From contig NZ_VFMR01000001.1 of the NCBI RefSeq assembly GCF_006715145.1, positions 1,612,001 to 1,676,000 on the forward strand: a stretch of DNA of 64,000 nucleotides, in the 5' to 3' direction. Below are positions 33,250 through 39,838 of this stretch, in pieces. The position numbers and the translations under genes were made by a program. The notes beneath the pieces were generated by a model, which saw only the letters and a program-made list of their open reading frames with translations, was not told the origin of the DNA and searched no databases. The stretch comes from Microbacterium sp. SLBN-146 (GTDB lineage: Bacteria; Actinomycetota; Actinomycetes; Actinomycetales; Microbacteriaceae). The stretch's first letter is position 1, and the number at the start of each line of letters is the position of its first letter.

Positions 33250-34266
33250 TCAGTCGGGTGCTTCTCGCGTCGCGCGCCCGAGGGGGAGCGTCAACAGGAA
33301 CGTCGTCCCCGCCGCCGACGTCTCTTCGACCTCGACGCTGCCCCCGAACCTCATCGCGACGTCTCGCACCAGCGCGAGTCCGAGGCCGAATCCGGGCCTC
33401 TCGCGCGTATCCGCGGCGCGCGCGAAGCGCTCGAAGAGCCGGTCCGGGTCGATCCCGCGGATCCCGGGCCCGTGGTCTCGCACGCGGAGCTCGATCGTCT
33501 GGCCGGCCCTGCGCGCATCGATCCGCACCGCCGTCGTCGCGGGGGCGTACCGCACCGCGTTGTCCAGCAGCGCCACGAGAGCGCGGCGAAGTGCTCGGCG
33601 GTCGGCGGCGGCGATGAGTCCCCGCGGTGCATCCTGCTCGATCCGGATGCCGCCCGCCTCGGCCACCGGGCGGATGATGTCGGTGGCATCCTCGATCGCA
33701 TCGACGACGTCGACCCACGCCGCCGTGTCCTGTGCGCGGCTCCCCGCAGCTTCCGCCGCCGTCAGGAGATCGGTCAGGACGTCGTCCAGCACCGCAGCAT
33801 CGCGTCGCAGGTCGCGAAGCGCTCCCGTGACATCGCCCCCGCGCTCGGCGCGATGCTCCGCGAGCTGGATCCGGCTCGTCAAGGTCGTGAGAGGCGTCCG
33901 CAGCTCGTGGCTCGCATCCGCCACGAACGCGCGCTGCACCTCGAGGGCTTCCGCGAGAGGCGCAGCAGCGCGGCGCGCGACGTACCACGCGATCACCCCG
34001 AGCGCGATGACCCCGATGACTCCCAGAGCGATGGCGATGGGCAGCGCATCATCGAGGTCGACGACCCGGCCGAGTTCATCGCCGTCGCCCGGGCGAGGAG
34101 GGCGCCGGTCGGGGCGTGACGTGGCGATCAAGGCCGCAATGCTCACGACCGTGATGATCGTGAGGATCGCCGCCGAGGCTCCGCCGACCCACAGCCCCGC
34201 ACGCACCGCCGACCTCTGGACGCGACGGCGGTCAGCGGCGATGGCGGCGTGGGCGCGTCCGCTCAT
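33250..34266 (-). CDS. Sensor histidine kinase
   Basis: The 338-residue kinase has two membrane helices (about 24-48 and 76-97) with a short extracytoplasmic loop of about 27 residues, and the phospho-acceptor His120 in FVADASHELRTPL. The ATPase domain has the N box (LVALLDNAVRYAP), G1 (DHGPGIRG) and G2 (GFGLGLALV). There is no HAMP domain. The ATG at 34266 overlaps the response-regulator stop (ATGA), so the two form a two-component system. Position next to the flavin electron-transfer genes suggests a redox or iron-related stimulus, which is inference. Confidence 0.85.
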   Translation of the reverse strand: MSGRAHAAIAADRRRVQRSAVRAGLWVGGASAAILTIITVVSIAALIATSRPDRRPPRPGDGDELGRVVDLDDALPIAIALGVIGVIALGVIAWYVARRAAAPLAEALEVQRAFVADASHELRTPLTTLTSRIQLAEHRAERGGDVTGALRDLRRDAAVLDDVLTDLLTAAEAAGSRAQDTAAWVDVVDAIEDATDIIRPVAEAGGIRIEQDAPRGLIAAADRRALRRALVALLDNAVRYAPATTAVRIDARRAGQTIELRVRDHGPGIRGIDPDRLFERFARAADTRERPGFGLGLALVRDVAMRFGGSVEVEETSAAGTTFLLTLPLGRATREAPD

Positions 34267-34946
34267 GTCGGCTGGCCCGCGCGGTATCCCCGCGCCCGTA
34301 CCGTCTCGATGATCTCGGGACTGGACTTGCGGCGGACGTAATGCACGTAGGTGTCGACAGTCGCTCCCGAGCCGCCCGGGAACACCGACGCGAGGATCTC
34401 GTTGCGAGAGAAGACATGCTCCGGACTCGACGTCAGCAGTTCGAGGAGGTCCGTCTCGGCACGCGTGAGGCTCACACGCCCCTCCGCGGGGCCGTACAGA
34501 GCCTGTGCCTGCGGAGTGAAGACCCACGCGCCGATCTCGCGCCGCTCTCCCGCGCTGCGATTGCGACGCAGCGCTCGCAGCCGTGCGAGAAGCTCGGCGA
34601 AGTCGAAAGGCTTGACGAGATAGTCGTCGGCACCGCCGTCCAGACCGCTCACGCGATCCTCGACCGCACCCAACGCCGTCAGCATGAGAGCCGGAGTGGA
34701 GATGCGGGCCGTGCGGACCGCGGTGAGGAACTCGACACCCGACATGCCAGGAAGGCGGCGATCCACGAGCAGCACGTCGTAGCGCTCGCCGAGCGCGCGA
34801 CGCAACGCCGTCTCGCCGGAGTCGGCGCGGTCGATCTCGTAGTCGTCCTCGAGCATCTCGATGACGATCTCGGCGATCTCCTGCTCATCCTCGACGTAGA
34901 GGAGCCGCGGCTTTCCCGTGCGTTCCGCCCTGCTCGCTGCCGTCAC
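34263..34946 (-). CDS. OmpR-family response regulator
   Basis: The 227-residue protein has a receiver domain with acidic pocket (VEDEQE), phospho-acceptor Asp62 (LLVDRRLPGM) and Lys112 (YLVKPF), then a winged helix (LTRAETDLLELL, VDTYVHYVRRK, IETVRARGYR). It is upstream of and coupled to the histidine kinase gene. Targets are unknown; the adjacent electron-transfer operon is the nearest candidate. The promoter should lie at 34947-35008, an otherwise empty 62 bp. Confidence 0.85.
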   Translation of the reverse strand: MTAASRAERTGKPRLLYVEDEQEIAEIVIEMLEDDYEIDRADSGETALRRALGERYDVLLVDRRLPGMSGVEFLTAVRTARISTPALMLTALGAVEDRVSGLDGGADDYLVKPFDFAELLARLRALRRNRSAGERREIGAWVFTPQAQALYGPAEGRVSLTRAETDLLELLTSSPEHVFSRNEILASVFPGGSGATVDTYVHYVRRKSSPEIIETVRARGYRAGQPT

Positions 34947-35008
34947 GCGCTCAGTATGTCAGCGGCAACCCGCGGTGGCGCTGTGAGATCGTCGCGCTGC
35001 GACGAGGC

Positions 35009-35233
35009 TCAGAGTCGGGCGCCGTCGTCGTCGCGGTTCTCGAGACCGACGCCCCGGCCGCGCCACGACTCGTAGGCGATGAGCCATCCGATCGAGACGA
35101 CGCCCGCGAGGAGGATCCCGAGCCAGACGTTGCCCCAGACGAGACCGAACAGGATCCCGAGGGTGAACATGAGTGCAGTGCCGAAGGCCCAGCCGGTGTG
35201 TCCGCGCTGCCAGCCGCCTCGTCTCGTCGCCAT
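35009..35233 (-). CDS. Small two-helix membrane protein
   Basis: The 74-residue protein has two hydrophobic segments (FGTALMFTLGILFGLVWG and LGILLAGVVSIGWLIAYE) and charged ends. It starts at ATG 35233 because TAGGCT (antisense of 35241-35246) ends 7 nt upstream, the leaderless pattern seen elsewhere here. No family motif; it is typical of conserved actinobacterial DUF-type membrane proteins. Confidence 0.75.
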   Translation of the reverse strand: MATRRGGWQRGHTGWAFGTALMFTLGILFGLVWGNVWLGILLAGVVSIGWLIAYESWRGRGVGLENRDDDGARL

Positions 35234-35257
35234 GCTGCTCAGCCTAGGGGGTCGGTC

Positions 35258-35287
35258 TTGACGTGCGGGAAAAGATGACGCTATCGT
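35258..35287 (+). promoter_or_regulatory. Sigma-A-type promoter for the rtcB leader transcript
   Basis: TTGACG (35258-35263) and TATCGT (35282-35287) are 18 bp apart, giving a start near 35294, about 278 nt before the rtcB ATG. Confidence 0.55.
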
Positions 35288-35340
35288 CGCAGAGCTGTGC
35301 CGCCGGCACGGCAGCACGAGGTGAACCGAAAGGGCGACGG

Positions 35341-35433
35341 ATGCGCGCGTATCGCGAACTCCGCTTCTCGCCGGTCCTGGGCAATCAGCCCATGGACCGC
35401 GACGAGTCGACCCTTCCGGCGCCGGTCGTGTAG
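35341..35433 (+). CDS. Short leader ORF upstream of rtcB
   Basis: A 30-codon ORF begins with ATG 35341 after GAAAGGG (6 bp spacing) and reads MRAYRELRFSPVLGNQP and on to a TAG. I do not recognise the peptide. It lies inside the rtcB leader, 16 bp before a strong hairpin, an arrangement like an attenuator leader, though it has no run of one codon. Confidence 0.4.
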   Translation: MRAYRELRFSPVLGNQPMDRDESTLPAPVV

Positions 35434-35449
35434 CAGCATCCGCTCTTCA

Positions 35450-35476
35450 CGCCCCGCACCGCTCAGGTCCGGGGCG
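35450..35476 (+). terminator. Terminator-like hairpin in the rtcB leader
   Basis: CGCCCCG (35450-35456) and CGGGGCG (35470-35476) pair perfectly around a 13-nt loop and are followed by TTTCCTCGTTT, a partial T-tract. It would end the short-ORF transcript before rtcB unless antiterminated. Confidence 0.5.
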
Positions 35477-35571
35477 TTTCCTCGTTTGCGGGGGATGCCG
35501 TGGGCCCGAGGTCACCGCTTCACCGCGCCCAGGGAAGAACATCCCGGGGCGCACACGCAAGGAAAGAGATC

Positions 35572-36738
35572 ATGGAGAGGCTCTCCAACCGGCTGCTCTC
35601 GTGGGCGAGCTTGATCGACGAGAAGACCGTCGAGCAGGCACGTACGTCGAGCCGCATGCCGTTCATCCACCCGCACCTGGCGCTCATGCCCGATGCCCAC
35701 CTCGGAAAGGGGGCAACGGTCGGGTCGGTCATCCCGACGCTCGGTGCCATCATGCCCGCCGCCGTCGGTGTCGACATCGGATGCGGGATGATCGCCGTTC
35801 GCACGCAGTTCACGAGGTCGCAGCTTCCGTCCGACCTCGCGCCGCTGCGTGAGCAGATCGAGCGGGCGATCCCGCTCTCGGCCGGTCGCGACAACCGGAA
35901 GATCGTCGCCACCGCCGAGCCGCGCGTCGCCGAGCTCGAGCTGCTCGCCGAGAAGGCCGAGTTCGACCCGGAGACGTACGCGGGACGCTGGCGCCTGCAG
36001 CTCGGCTCGCTCGGATCGGGCAACCACTTCATCGAGGTGTCCGTCGACGAGCTCGATCGGGTGTGGATGTTCCTCCACTCCGGATCGCGGGGTGTCGGCA
36101 ACAAGATCGCGACGCATCACATCGCGGTGGCCCAGCGCCTCGCGAAGCAGTGGTGGATCGAGCTGCCCGACCCCGATCTCGCGTACCTCGTCGAGGGGAC
36201 GCCAGAGTTCCGGCGCTACATCCGGGAGCTCCGGTGGGCGCAGCACTTCGCCCTCCTCAACCGCGAGGAGATGATGGACCGCGTCGCACGGCAGGTGTCG
36301 GAGTTCCTCGGTGAGACCGTCGTCGAGCATGAGCGGATCAACTGCCACCACAACTTCACGGAGTCCGAGAAGCACTTCGGAAAGCAGGTGTGGGTGTCGC
36401 GGAAGGGTGCCATTCAGGCGGATGCCGGACGGCCGGGCCTCATCCCCGGCTCGATGGGGACCGCGTCGTACGTCGTCGAGGGCCTCGGCAATCCGCTGTC
36501 GCTCAACTCGTCGCCGCACGGGGCGGGTCGCGAGTACTCGCGCTCGGCTGCCCGGCGCACCTTCTCGCACGAGCAGCTGCGTGAGGCGATGGTCGGCATC
36601 GAGTTCCGCGACACCGACGCGTTCATCGACGAGATCCCTCAGGCCTACAAGCCGATCGATCGCGTCATGGCCGACGCCGGCGACCTTGTGGCGATCCGGC
36701 ACACGCTGCGTCAGCTCGTGAACGTCAAGGGCGACTGA
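35572..36738 (+). CDS. rtcB: RNA-splicing ligase RtcB
   Basis: The 388-residue ligase has the manganese-binding cysteine in VGVDIGCGMIA, the histidines in GSGNHFIEV, HSGSRGVGNKIATHH and NCHHNF, and the guanylylated histidine in SSPHGAGREYSR. It joins RNA 2',3'-cyclic phosphate to 5'-OH ends, used in RNA repair. The ATG at 35572 follows AAGGAAAGAG. No archease gene is adjacent. A perfect hairpin follows the stop. The length is typical of the shorter bacterial RtcB class. Confidence 0.9.
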   Translation: MERLSNRLLSWASLIDEKTVEQARTSSRMPFIHPHLALMPDAHLGKGATVGSVIPTLGAIMPAAVGVDIGCGMIAVRTQFTRSQLPSDLAPLREQIERAIPLSAGRDNRKIVATAEPRVAELELLAEKAEFDPETYAGRWRLQLGSLGSGNHFIEVSVDELDRVWMFLHSGSRGVGNKIATHHIAVAQRLAKQWWIELPDPDLAYLVEGTPEFRRYIRELRWAQHFALLNREEMMDRVARQVSEFLGETVVEHERINCHHNFTESEKHFGKQVWVSRKGAIQADAGRPGLIPGSMGTASYVVEGLGNPLSLNSSPHGAGREYSRSAARRTFSHEQLREAMVGIEFRDTDAFIDEIPQAYKPIDRVMADAGDLVAIRHTLRQLVNVKGD

Positions 36739-36749
36739 CCCGCTCGGTG

Positions 36750-36777
36750 GGTGGGTGGTGCGGGTGCACCACCCACC
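36750..36777 (+). terminator. Perfect hairpin after rtcB
   Basis: GGTGGGTGGTG (36750-36760) pairs perfectly with CACCACCCACC (36767-36777) around a 6-nt loop, 11 bp after the rtcB stop. No T-tract follows, as is common in high-GC actinobacterial terminators. Confidence 0.6.
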
Positions 36778-36778
36778 A

Positions 36779-36893
36779 CTGATCGAGTGCCGGGGCGCCC
36801 CCACCGCTGATCGAGTACCGGGGCGCCCCCACCGCTGATCGAGTACCGGGGCGCCCCCACCGCTGATCGAGTAGCGCGAAGCGCGTATCGAGA
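36779..36893. repeat. 28-bp tandem repeats ending in a palindromic repeat
   Basis: Three full units of a 28-bp repeat lie at 36779-36806, 36807-36834 and 36835-36862 (CTGATCGAGTACCGGGGCGC and 8 more bases; one base differs in unit 1). The fourth begins CTGATCGAGTA (36863-36873) and then changes to GCGCGAAGCGCGTATCGAGATC, which I recall as a widely dispersed palindromic word in Microbacteriaceae genomes. No unique spacers separate units, so it is not CRISPR. Confidence 0.8.
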
Positions 36894-36931
36894 TCCGCCC
36901 CACGATCGGACCGCACCCCCGTCGCGACGCG

Positions 36932-37945
36932 TCAGCGCTCCCGATGATCCTCGGGGTGAAGCCGAGCGCCCCGCCGAGGTTCTCGGACGCCGCTCGCCTC
37001 GATGAGACGGATGACCCGCTGGCGGTGCCCGGCCCACGGGGCGAGGAGCTCCAGCATCCCGTCGTCGTCGACGCGGTGCCCTGTCAGGGCGTATCCGACC
37101 TCGTGTGCGAGGTGGTAGTCGAAGACGCTCACGGCGTCCGGGTCGCCGAAGGCGCGGATGCGGGCCTCGGCGCTCGTCCAGAGGCCGACGCCCCGAAGGC
37201 TCGTGAAGACGCGATCGCGCTCGTCACCCGAGACCGCGGCCGTCGCCGCTCGGACGATCGACTCGCCCGCGCGCGCGGCCGCGACGATCGTCCGGGATTG
37301 CGGGGGTTCGAGACCGGCTCGGTGCCACGCCCACGAGGGGATGCGTCGCCAGCCATCGATCGTGGGCGGCGCGAACATCGGGCGAGGGGTCGGCCCGGGG
37401 GCTCGCTCGCCGTGCCACGTGACGATGCGCCGCCACGCGCCGAATGCCTGCATGCCGGTGACCTTCTGCTCGAAGATCGAGCTCACGAGCGCGTCGAACA
37501 CGAGGTCGGTGCGTCCGATGCGCAGATCGGGATTGCGGTGGTGGGCGTCGGCGATGAGCGGATGCCGCGAGGGGTCGAAGCCCGTCGCGTCGTCGTTCGC
37601 TCCGCACAGTGCGGGGAGCTGGTCGAGTGCCCACTCAGCACCCGGACCCCACGCGGCGGCGCGGACGGTGCCACCCGCGCTCTGGCGGAGCGCCAGTGTC
37701 GCGACCCCGAGAGGGGTCGTGCTGGCGCGCCAGATGACGGCGCCGGCCGTCGTCATGGTGGGGTCGTCGGCTCCGCGGCGCTGATACAGCACCGTCCGTC
37801 GGAGATCGACGGCGTAGCCGAGTCGGTACTCGACCTCGCGAGGCCGCCCATGGACCGGCCGAGAATCGCGGACGGCGCCCGCCCGCTCGTTGCCCTCTGC
37901 CGCTCGAGCACCCAGCGGGGCGATCCTCGTGAGCGACATGGTCAT
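36932..37945 (-). CDS. AlkA-like DNA-3-methyladenine glycosylase
   Basis: The 337-residue protein has an AlkA-like N-terminal part (residues 1 to about 130) and a helix-hairpin-helix GPD domain: TDLVFDALVSSIFEQKVTG, then the hairpin FTSLRGVGLWTSAEARIRAFGDPDAV with an Asp in the catalytic region that follows (SVFDYHLAHEVGYAL). It would excise alkylated bases. The ATG at 37945 lies 4 bp after the ridA stop, so the genes are co-transcribed; an ATG at 37939 is an alternative. The tail is Arg/His rich. I place it in the HhH-GPD superfamily confidently, in AlkA less so. Confidence 0.75.
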   Translation of the reverse strand: MTMSLTRIAPLGARAAEGNERAGAVRDSRPVHGRPREVEYRLGYAVDLRRTVLYQRRGADDPTMTTAGAVIWRASTTPLGVATLALRQSAGGTVRAAAWGPGAEWALDQLPALCGANDDATGFDPSRHPLIADAHHRNPDLRIGRTDLVFDALVSSIFEQKVTGMQAFGAWRRIVTWHGERAPGPTPRPMFAPPTIDGWRRIPSWAWHRAGLEPPQSRTIVAAARAGESIVRAATAAVSGDERDRVFTSLRGVGLWTSAEARIRAFGDPDAVSVFDYHLAHEVGYALTGHRVDDDGMLELLAPWAGHRQRVIRLIEASGVREPRRGARLHPEDHRER

Positions 37946-37949
37946 CCGT

Positions 37950-38375
37950 TCACTGTACGCCGGGCTCGCCGGCATCCGCCCGGATCACGGCCGCAACGGC
38001 GCTCACCTCGATGAGGGCGCCCGGCACGGTGAGTCCCGCAACGCGTGCAGCCGTCACGAGCGGCGGTGCGCCGTCACGGGCGAGCGTGGGGGCGATGGCT
38101 CCGTAGGCCGCGCCGAGGTCGGCATCCGCATCGATCAGCACGGTCCACGAGATGACGTCGTCGAGCGTCGCGCCGGCCGCCTTGAGTGCGGTGATCGCGT
38201 TCTCGACGGCTCTCACGGCCTGGGACGCGACATCGGCGGCGACGACGTGGCCGGTCGCGTCGACGCCGTTCTGGCCGCCGATGTAGATCGTCGTCGCACC
38301 GGGCGGGACGATCGCGACGTGACTGTATGCGGGGCTCGCGACGAGCCCCTCGGGCTTGAGCAAGGTGATGGTCAT
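37950..38375 (-). CDS. RidA-family protein (enamine/imine deaminase-like)
   Basis: The 141-residue protein has the RidA fold features YIGGQNGVDATGHVVAAD, AVENAITALKAAGATLDDVI and the C-terminal VPGALIEVSAVAAV. RidA proteins hydrolyse reactive 2-aminoacrylate-type imines; the Rid2-7 subfamilies lack the key Arg in IEVxxxA, and here the residue before IEV is Leu, so activity is uncertain. The ATG at 38375 has GGAAGG about 8 bp upstream. First gene of a two-gene unit with the glycosylase. Confidence 0.75.
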   Translation of the reverse strand: MTITLLKPEGLVASPAYSHVAIVPPGATTIYIGGQNGVDATGHVVAADVASQAVRAVENAITALKAAGATLDDVISWTVLIDADADLGAAYGAIAPTLARDGAPPLVTAARVAGLTVPGALIEVSAVAAVIRADAGEPGVQ

Positions 38376-38408
38376 GGCGGCATCCTTCCCCGCGCCTCCG
38401 ACATCCCC

Positions 38409-38473
38409 TCGTTCACTTGTCGCGAATGGTGGGTGCGGGTGCGGGCAGGTCGCCCTTTGAGGCAAGTGAACGA
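38409..38473. repeat. Perfect 11-bp inverted repeat with a 43-nt spacer upstream of ridA
   Basis: TCGTTCACTTG (38409-38419) and CAAGTGAACGA (38463-38473) are perfect complements. They lie between the end of the winged-helix gene and the ridA start, 34 bp upstream of ridA, so they could be a looped operator pair or a transcript end. Confidence 0.6.
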
Positions 38474-38555
38474 ACCGGGCGGCGGACCTCCCGACCGCGG
38501 AGTTCGGCAGAACCTCGCGGCGCGGGGAGACCCTGGTCGCGGAAGGGCGGGCGGG

Positions 38556-39302
38556 TCAGAAGCGGTCGGGCGAAGGAGTGCCGTGGCCGTAGCGGATGGA
38601 GACGTCGGCGTGGCGGTCGAAGCGGTAGCCGATGCCGCGGACGGTGCGCACGATGTCTTCGTAGCGGCCGAGCTTCGCGCGGAGGCGGCGCACGTGCACG
38701 TCGATCGTGCGCTCGCCGGGAGCCTCGTCGTCGGTCGATCCCTGCCAGAGCGATGAGACGAGCTCGGCACGCTCGATCGTGCGTCCTTCGCGCAGGACGA
38801 GGTACTGCAGCAGCTCGAACTCCTTGAACGTGAACGCCGCCGATTCGCCGTCGATGAGGACGCGCTTGCGTGAGATGTCGACGACGACGCCGCCCGGGGC
38901 ACGGTCTTCCTCCGCGGACTCCTCCTGCTTCGTGCGGGCGACGGCCGACGGCTCGTGCAGCGCGAGGCGCACGACGTCGACGTCGCGGCCACCCGCCGCG
39001 ACGGGGGCGAGCGCGACGGTCGCGTACGTCTCGGCGGTGGGTGCGAGCTCGCTGAGCGTGCGGCGGAGGGCCTCGACGATCGTGCCGAGCGAGACCCCGG
39101 ATGCCGCGACCTTCGCCTCATCGAAGCCGACGTACAGAGCGAATCCGCGGGGGGTCGTGCCGGCGGGGAGATGACGCGCGGGGGCCTCGGGTGCTGCCGC
39201 GGGCGCCGGAGCGGCGGTCTCGACGGGGGAGGTCACAGCGCGGAGGTGGCGGGCCGGGCGGGCGTCGGCCGTGGGACGTTCGAGGAGAGCGGTGTTCGAC
39301 AT
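38556..39302 (-). CDS. Orphan winged-helix (OmpR C-terminal type) transcriptional regulator
   Basis: The 248-residue protein has no receiver domain. Residues 1-50 are Ala/Pro rich; 52-115 form a small alpha/beta region (RGFALYVGFDEAKVAASG); residues about 140-240 are a winged helix with FTFKEFELLQYLVLREG, IDVHVRRLRAKLGRYEDI and VRTVRGIGYRF. It cannot be a phosphorylation-dependent regulator in the usual way. The ATG at 39302 follows AAGGA. A leaderless cysteine-rich short ORF and a hairpin lie 200 bp upstream on the same strand, which suggests control of its expression by attenuation. Confidence 0.8.
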   Translation of the reverse strand: MSNTALLERPTADARPARHLRAVTSPVETAAPAPAAAPEAPARHLPAGTTPRGFALYVGFDEAKVAASGVSLGTIVEALRRTLSELAPTAETYATVALAPVAAGGRDVDVVRLALHEPSAVARTKQEESAEEDRAPGGVVVDISRKRVLIDGESAAFTFKEFELLQYLVLREGRTIERAELVSSLWQGSTDDEAPGERTIDVHVRRLRAKLGRYEDIVRTVRGIGYRFDRHADVSIRYGHGTPSPDRF

Positions 39303-39365
39303 GATGATGGTCCTTGCGGAAGTGAACCCGGGCGATGCGCCGAGAGCGGGTTCGGTGGGTGCTGC

Positions 39366-39398
39366 GATGCTGCCCCTGCGGGGCGGGTGAGAAGCATC
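39366..39398 (-). promoter_or_regulatory. Leader hairpin before the winged-helix regulator gene
   Basis: Outer arms GATGCT (39366-39371) and AGCATC (39393-39398) enclose the inner stem GCCCC (39372-39376) and GGGGC (39380-39384). It sits 64 bp before the regulator ATG and 108 bp after the short-ORF stop, as expected for an attenuation or sequestration structure. Confidence 0.45.
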
Positions 39399-39505
39399 AG
39401 GACTCGCGTGATCGACGCGGTGTCCGGTGCTTCGGGGGCCCGATCATCGGCTCGACGGAGAGGTGCGAGCGGCGAGGATCCGAAGGCCCGGCGGGTATCA
39501 CCGAG

Positions 39506-39607
39506 TCAGCGGCACATTCGACAACACATGGCAACGTGACCGGCCATCATCATGCCGGTCGTCCCGTTCGCCTCCAGGGCGGACAGAGAGCGTGCGTTGT
39601 CAGTCAT
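39506..39607 (-). CDS. Leaderless cysteine-rich short ORF (putative leader peptide)
   Basis: A 33-residue ORF starts MTDNARSLSALEANGTTG and ends VAMCCRMCR before TGA. The promoter places transcription start at the A of the ATG, so the mRNA has no leader. Short leaderless ORFs that end in Cys clusters act as cysteine-sensing attenuators in mycobacteria; this one fits the type but is not identical to any I know. It contains a run of three ATG codons inside the hairpin GACCGGC-N9-GCCGGTC. It reads toward the winged-helix regulator gene. Confidence 0.6.
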   Translation of the reverse strand: MTDNARSLSALEANGTTGMMMAGHVAMCCRMCR

Positions 39608-39614
39608 GCGCCCG

Positions 39615-39644
39615 ATTATGTCGGAGTGCGTCGGAGTGCGTCAA
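39615..39644 (-). promoter_or_regulatory. Promoter of the leaderless short ORF
   Basis: On the minus strand TTGACG (39644-39639) and CATAAT (39620-39615) are 18 bp apart, and the ATG begins 7 nt after the -10 box. The spacer is made of a 10-bp direct repeat. Confidence 0.65.
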
Positions 39645-39793
39645 ATCATGTCGTCGGGCAGTCCGCTGTGTGACGAAATATGACGACGGCGATCGGTGGC
39701 GCGCATCCCGCGGCATCCGAATTGTTGTCGGATGCCACAAACCTCTTGCGCTCTGCGACGTTTCGTCGTAACGTCTCCGTCGAAGCGTTTCCG

Positions 39794-39805
39794 CGAAGCG
39801 CTTCG
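39794..39805. promoter_or_regulatory. LacI-family operator upstream of its own gene
   Basis: The palindrome CGAAGCGCTTCG lies 33 bp before the lacI ATG, with a half-site CGAAGCGTTTCC at 39781-39792. An identical palindrome occurs before the binding-protein gene. Confidence 0.7.
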
Positions 39806-39838
39806 ATCATCGAACTTGTGACGGACGAAGAGGTCGGC

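Larger units (their letters stand above)
35234..35571 (+). other. Long 5' leader of rtcB
   Basis: The 338 bp between the small membrane gene and rtcB contain a good promoter (35258-35287), a GC-rich imperfect hairpin (about 35294-35318), a 30-codon ORF with ribosome site (35341-35433) and a terminator-like hairpin (35450-35476). The layout suggests that rtcB expression is conditional on events in this leader. Confidence 0.5.
39303..39838. other. Intergenic stretch with a leader ORF, hairpins and LacI operator
   Basis: The 536 bp between the winged-helix and lacI starts hold, on the minus strand, a promoter (39615-39644), the short ORF 39506-39607 and a hairpin (39366-39398); on the plus strand, the lacI operator (39794-39805). 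The rest (about 39400-39500 and 39650-39780) shows nothing I can name. Confidence 0.6.

Noticed and set aside
35434-35571. A tRNA or broken tRNA as RtcB substrate upstream of rtcB
   Set aside because: The hairpins do not fit a cloverleaf; no T-loop GGTTCRA box or anticodon arm could be placed.
36779-36893. Direct repeats that might be a CRISPR array
   Set aside because: Units are directly adjacent with no unique spacers, there are only three full copies, and no cas gene is present.
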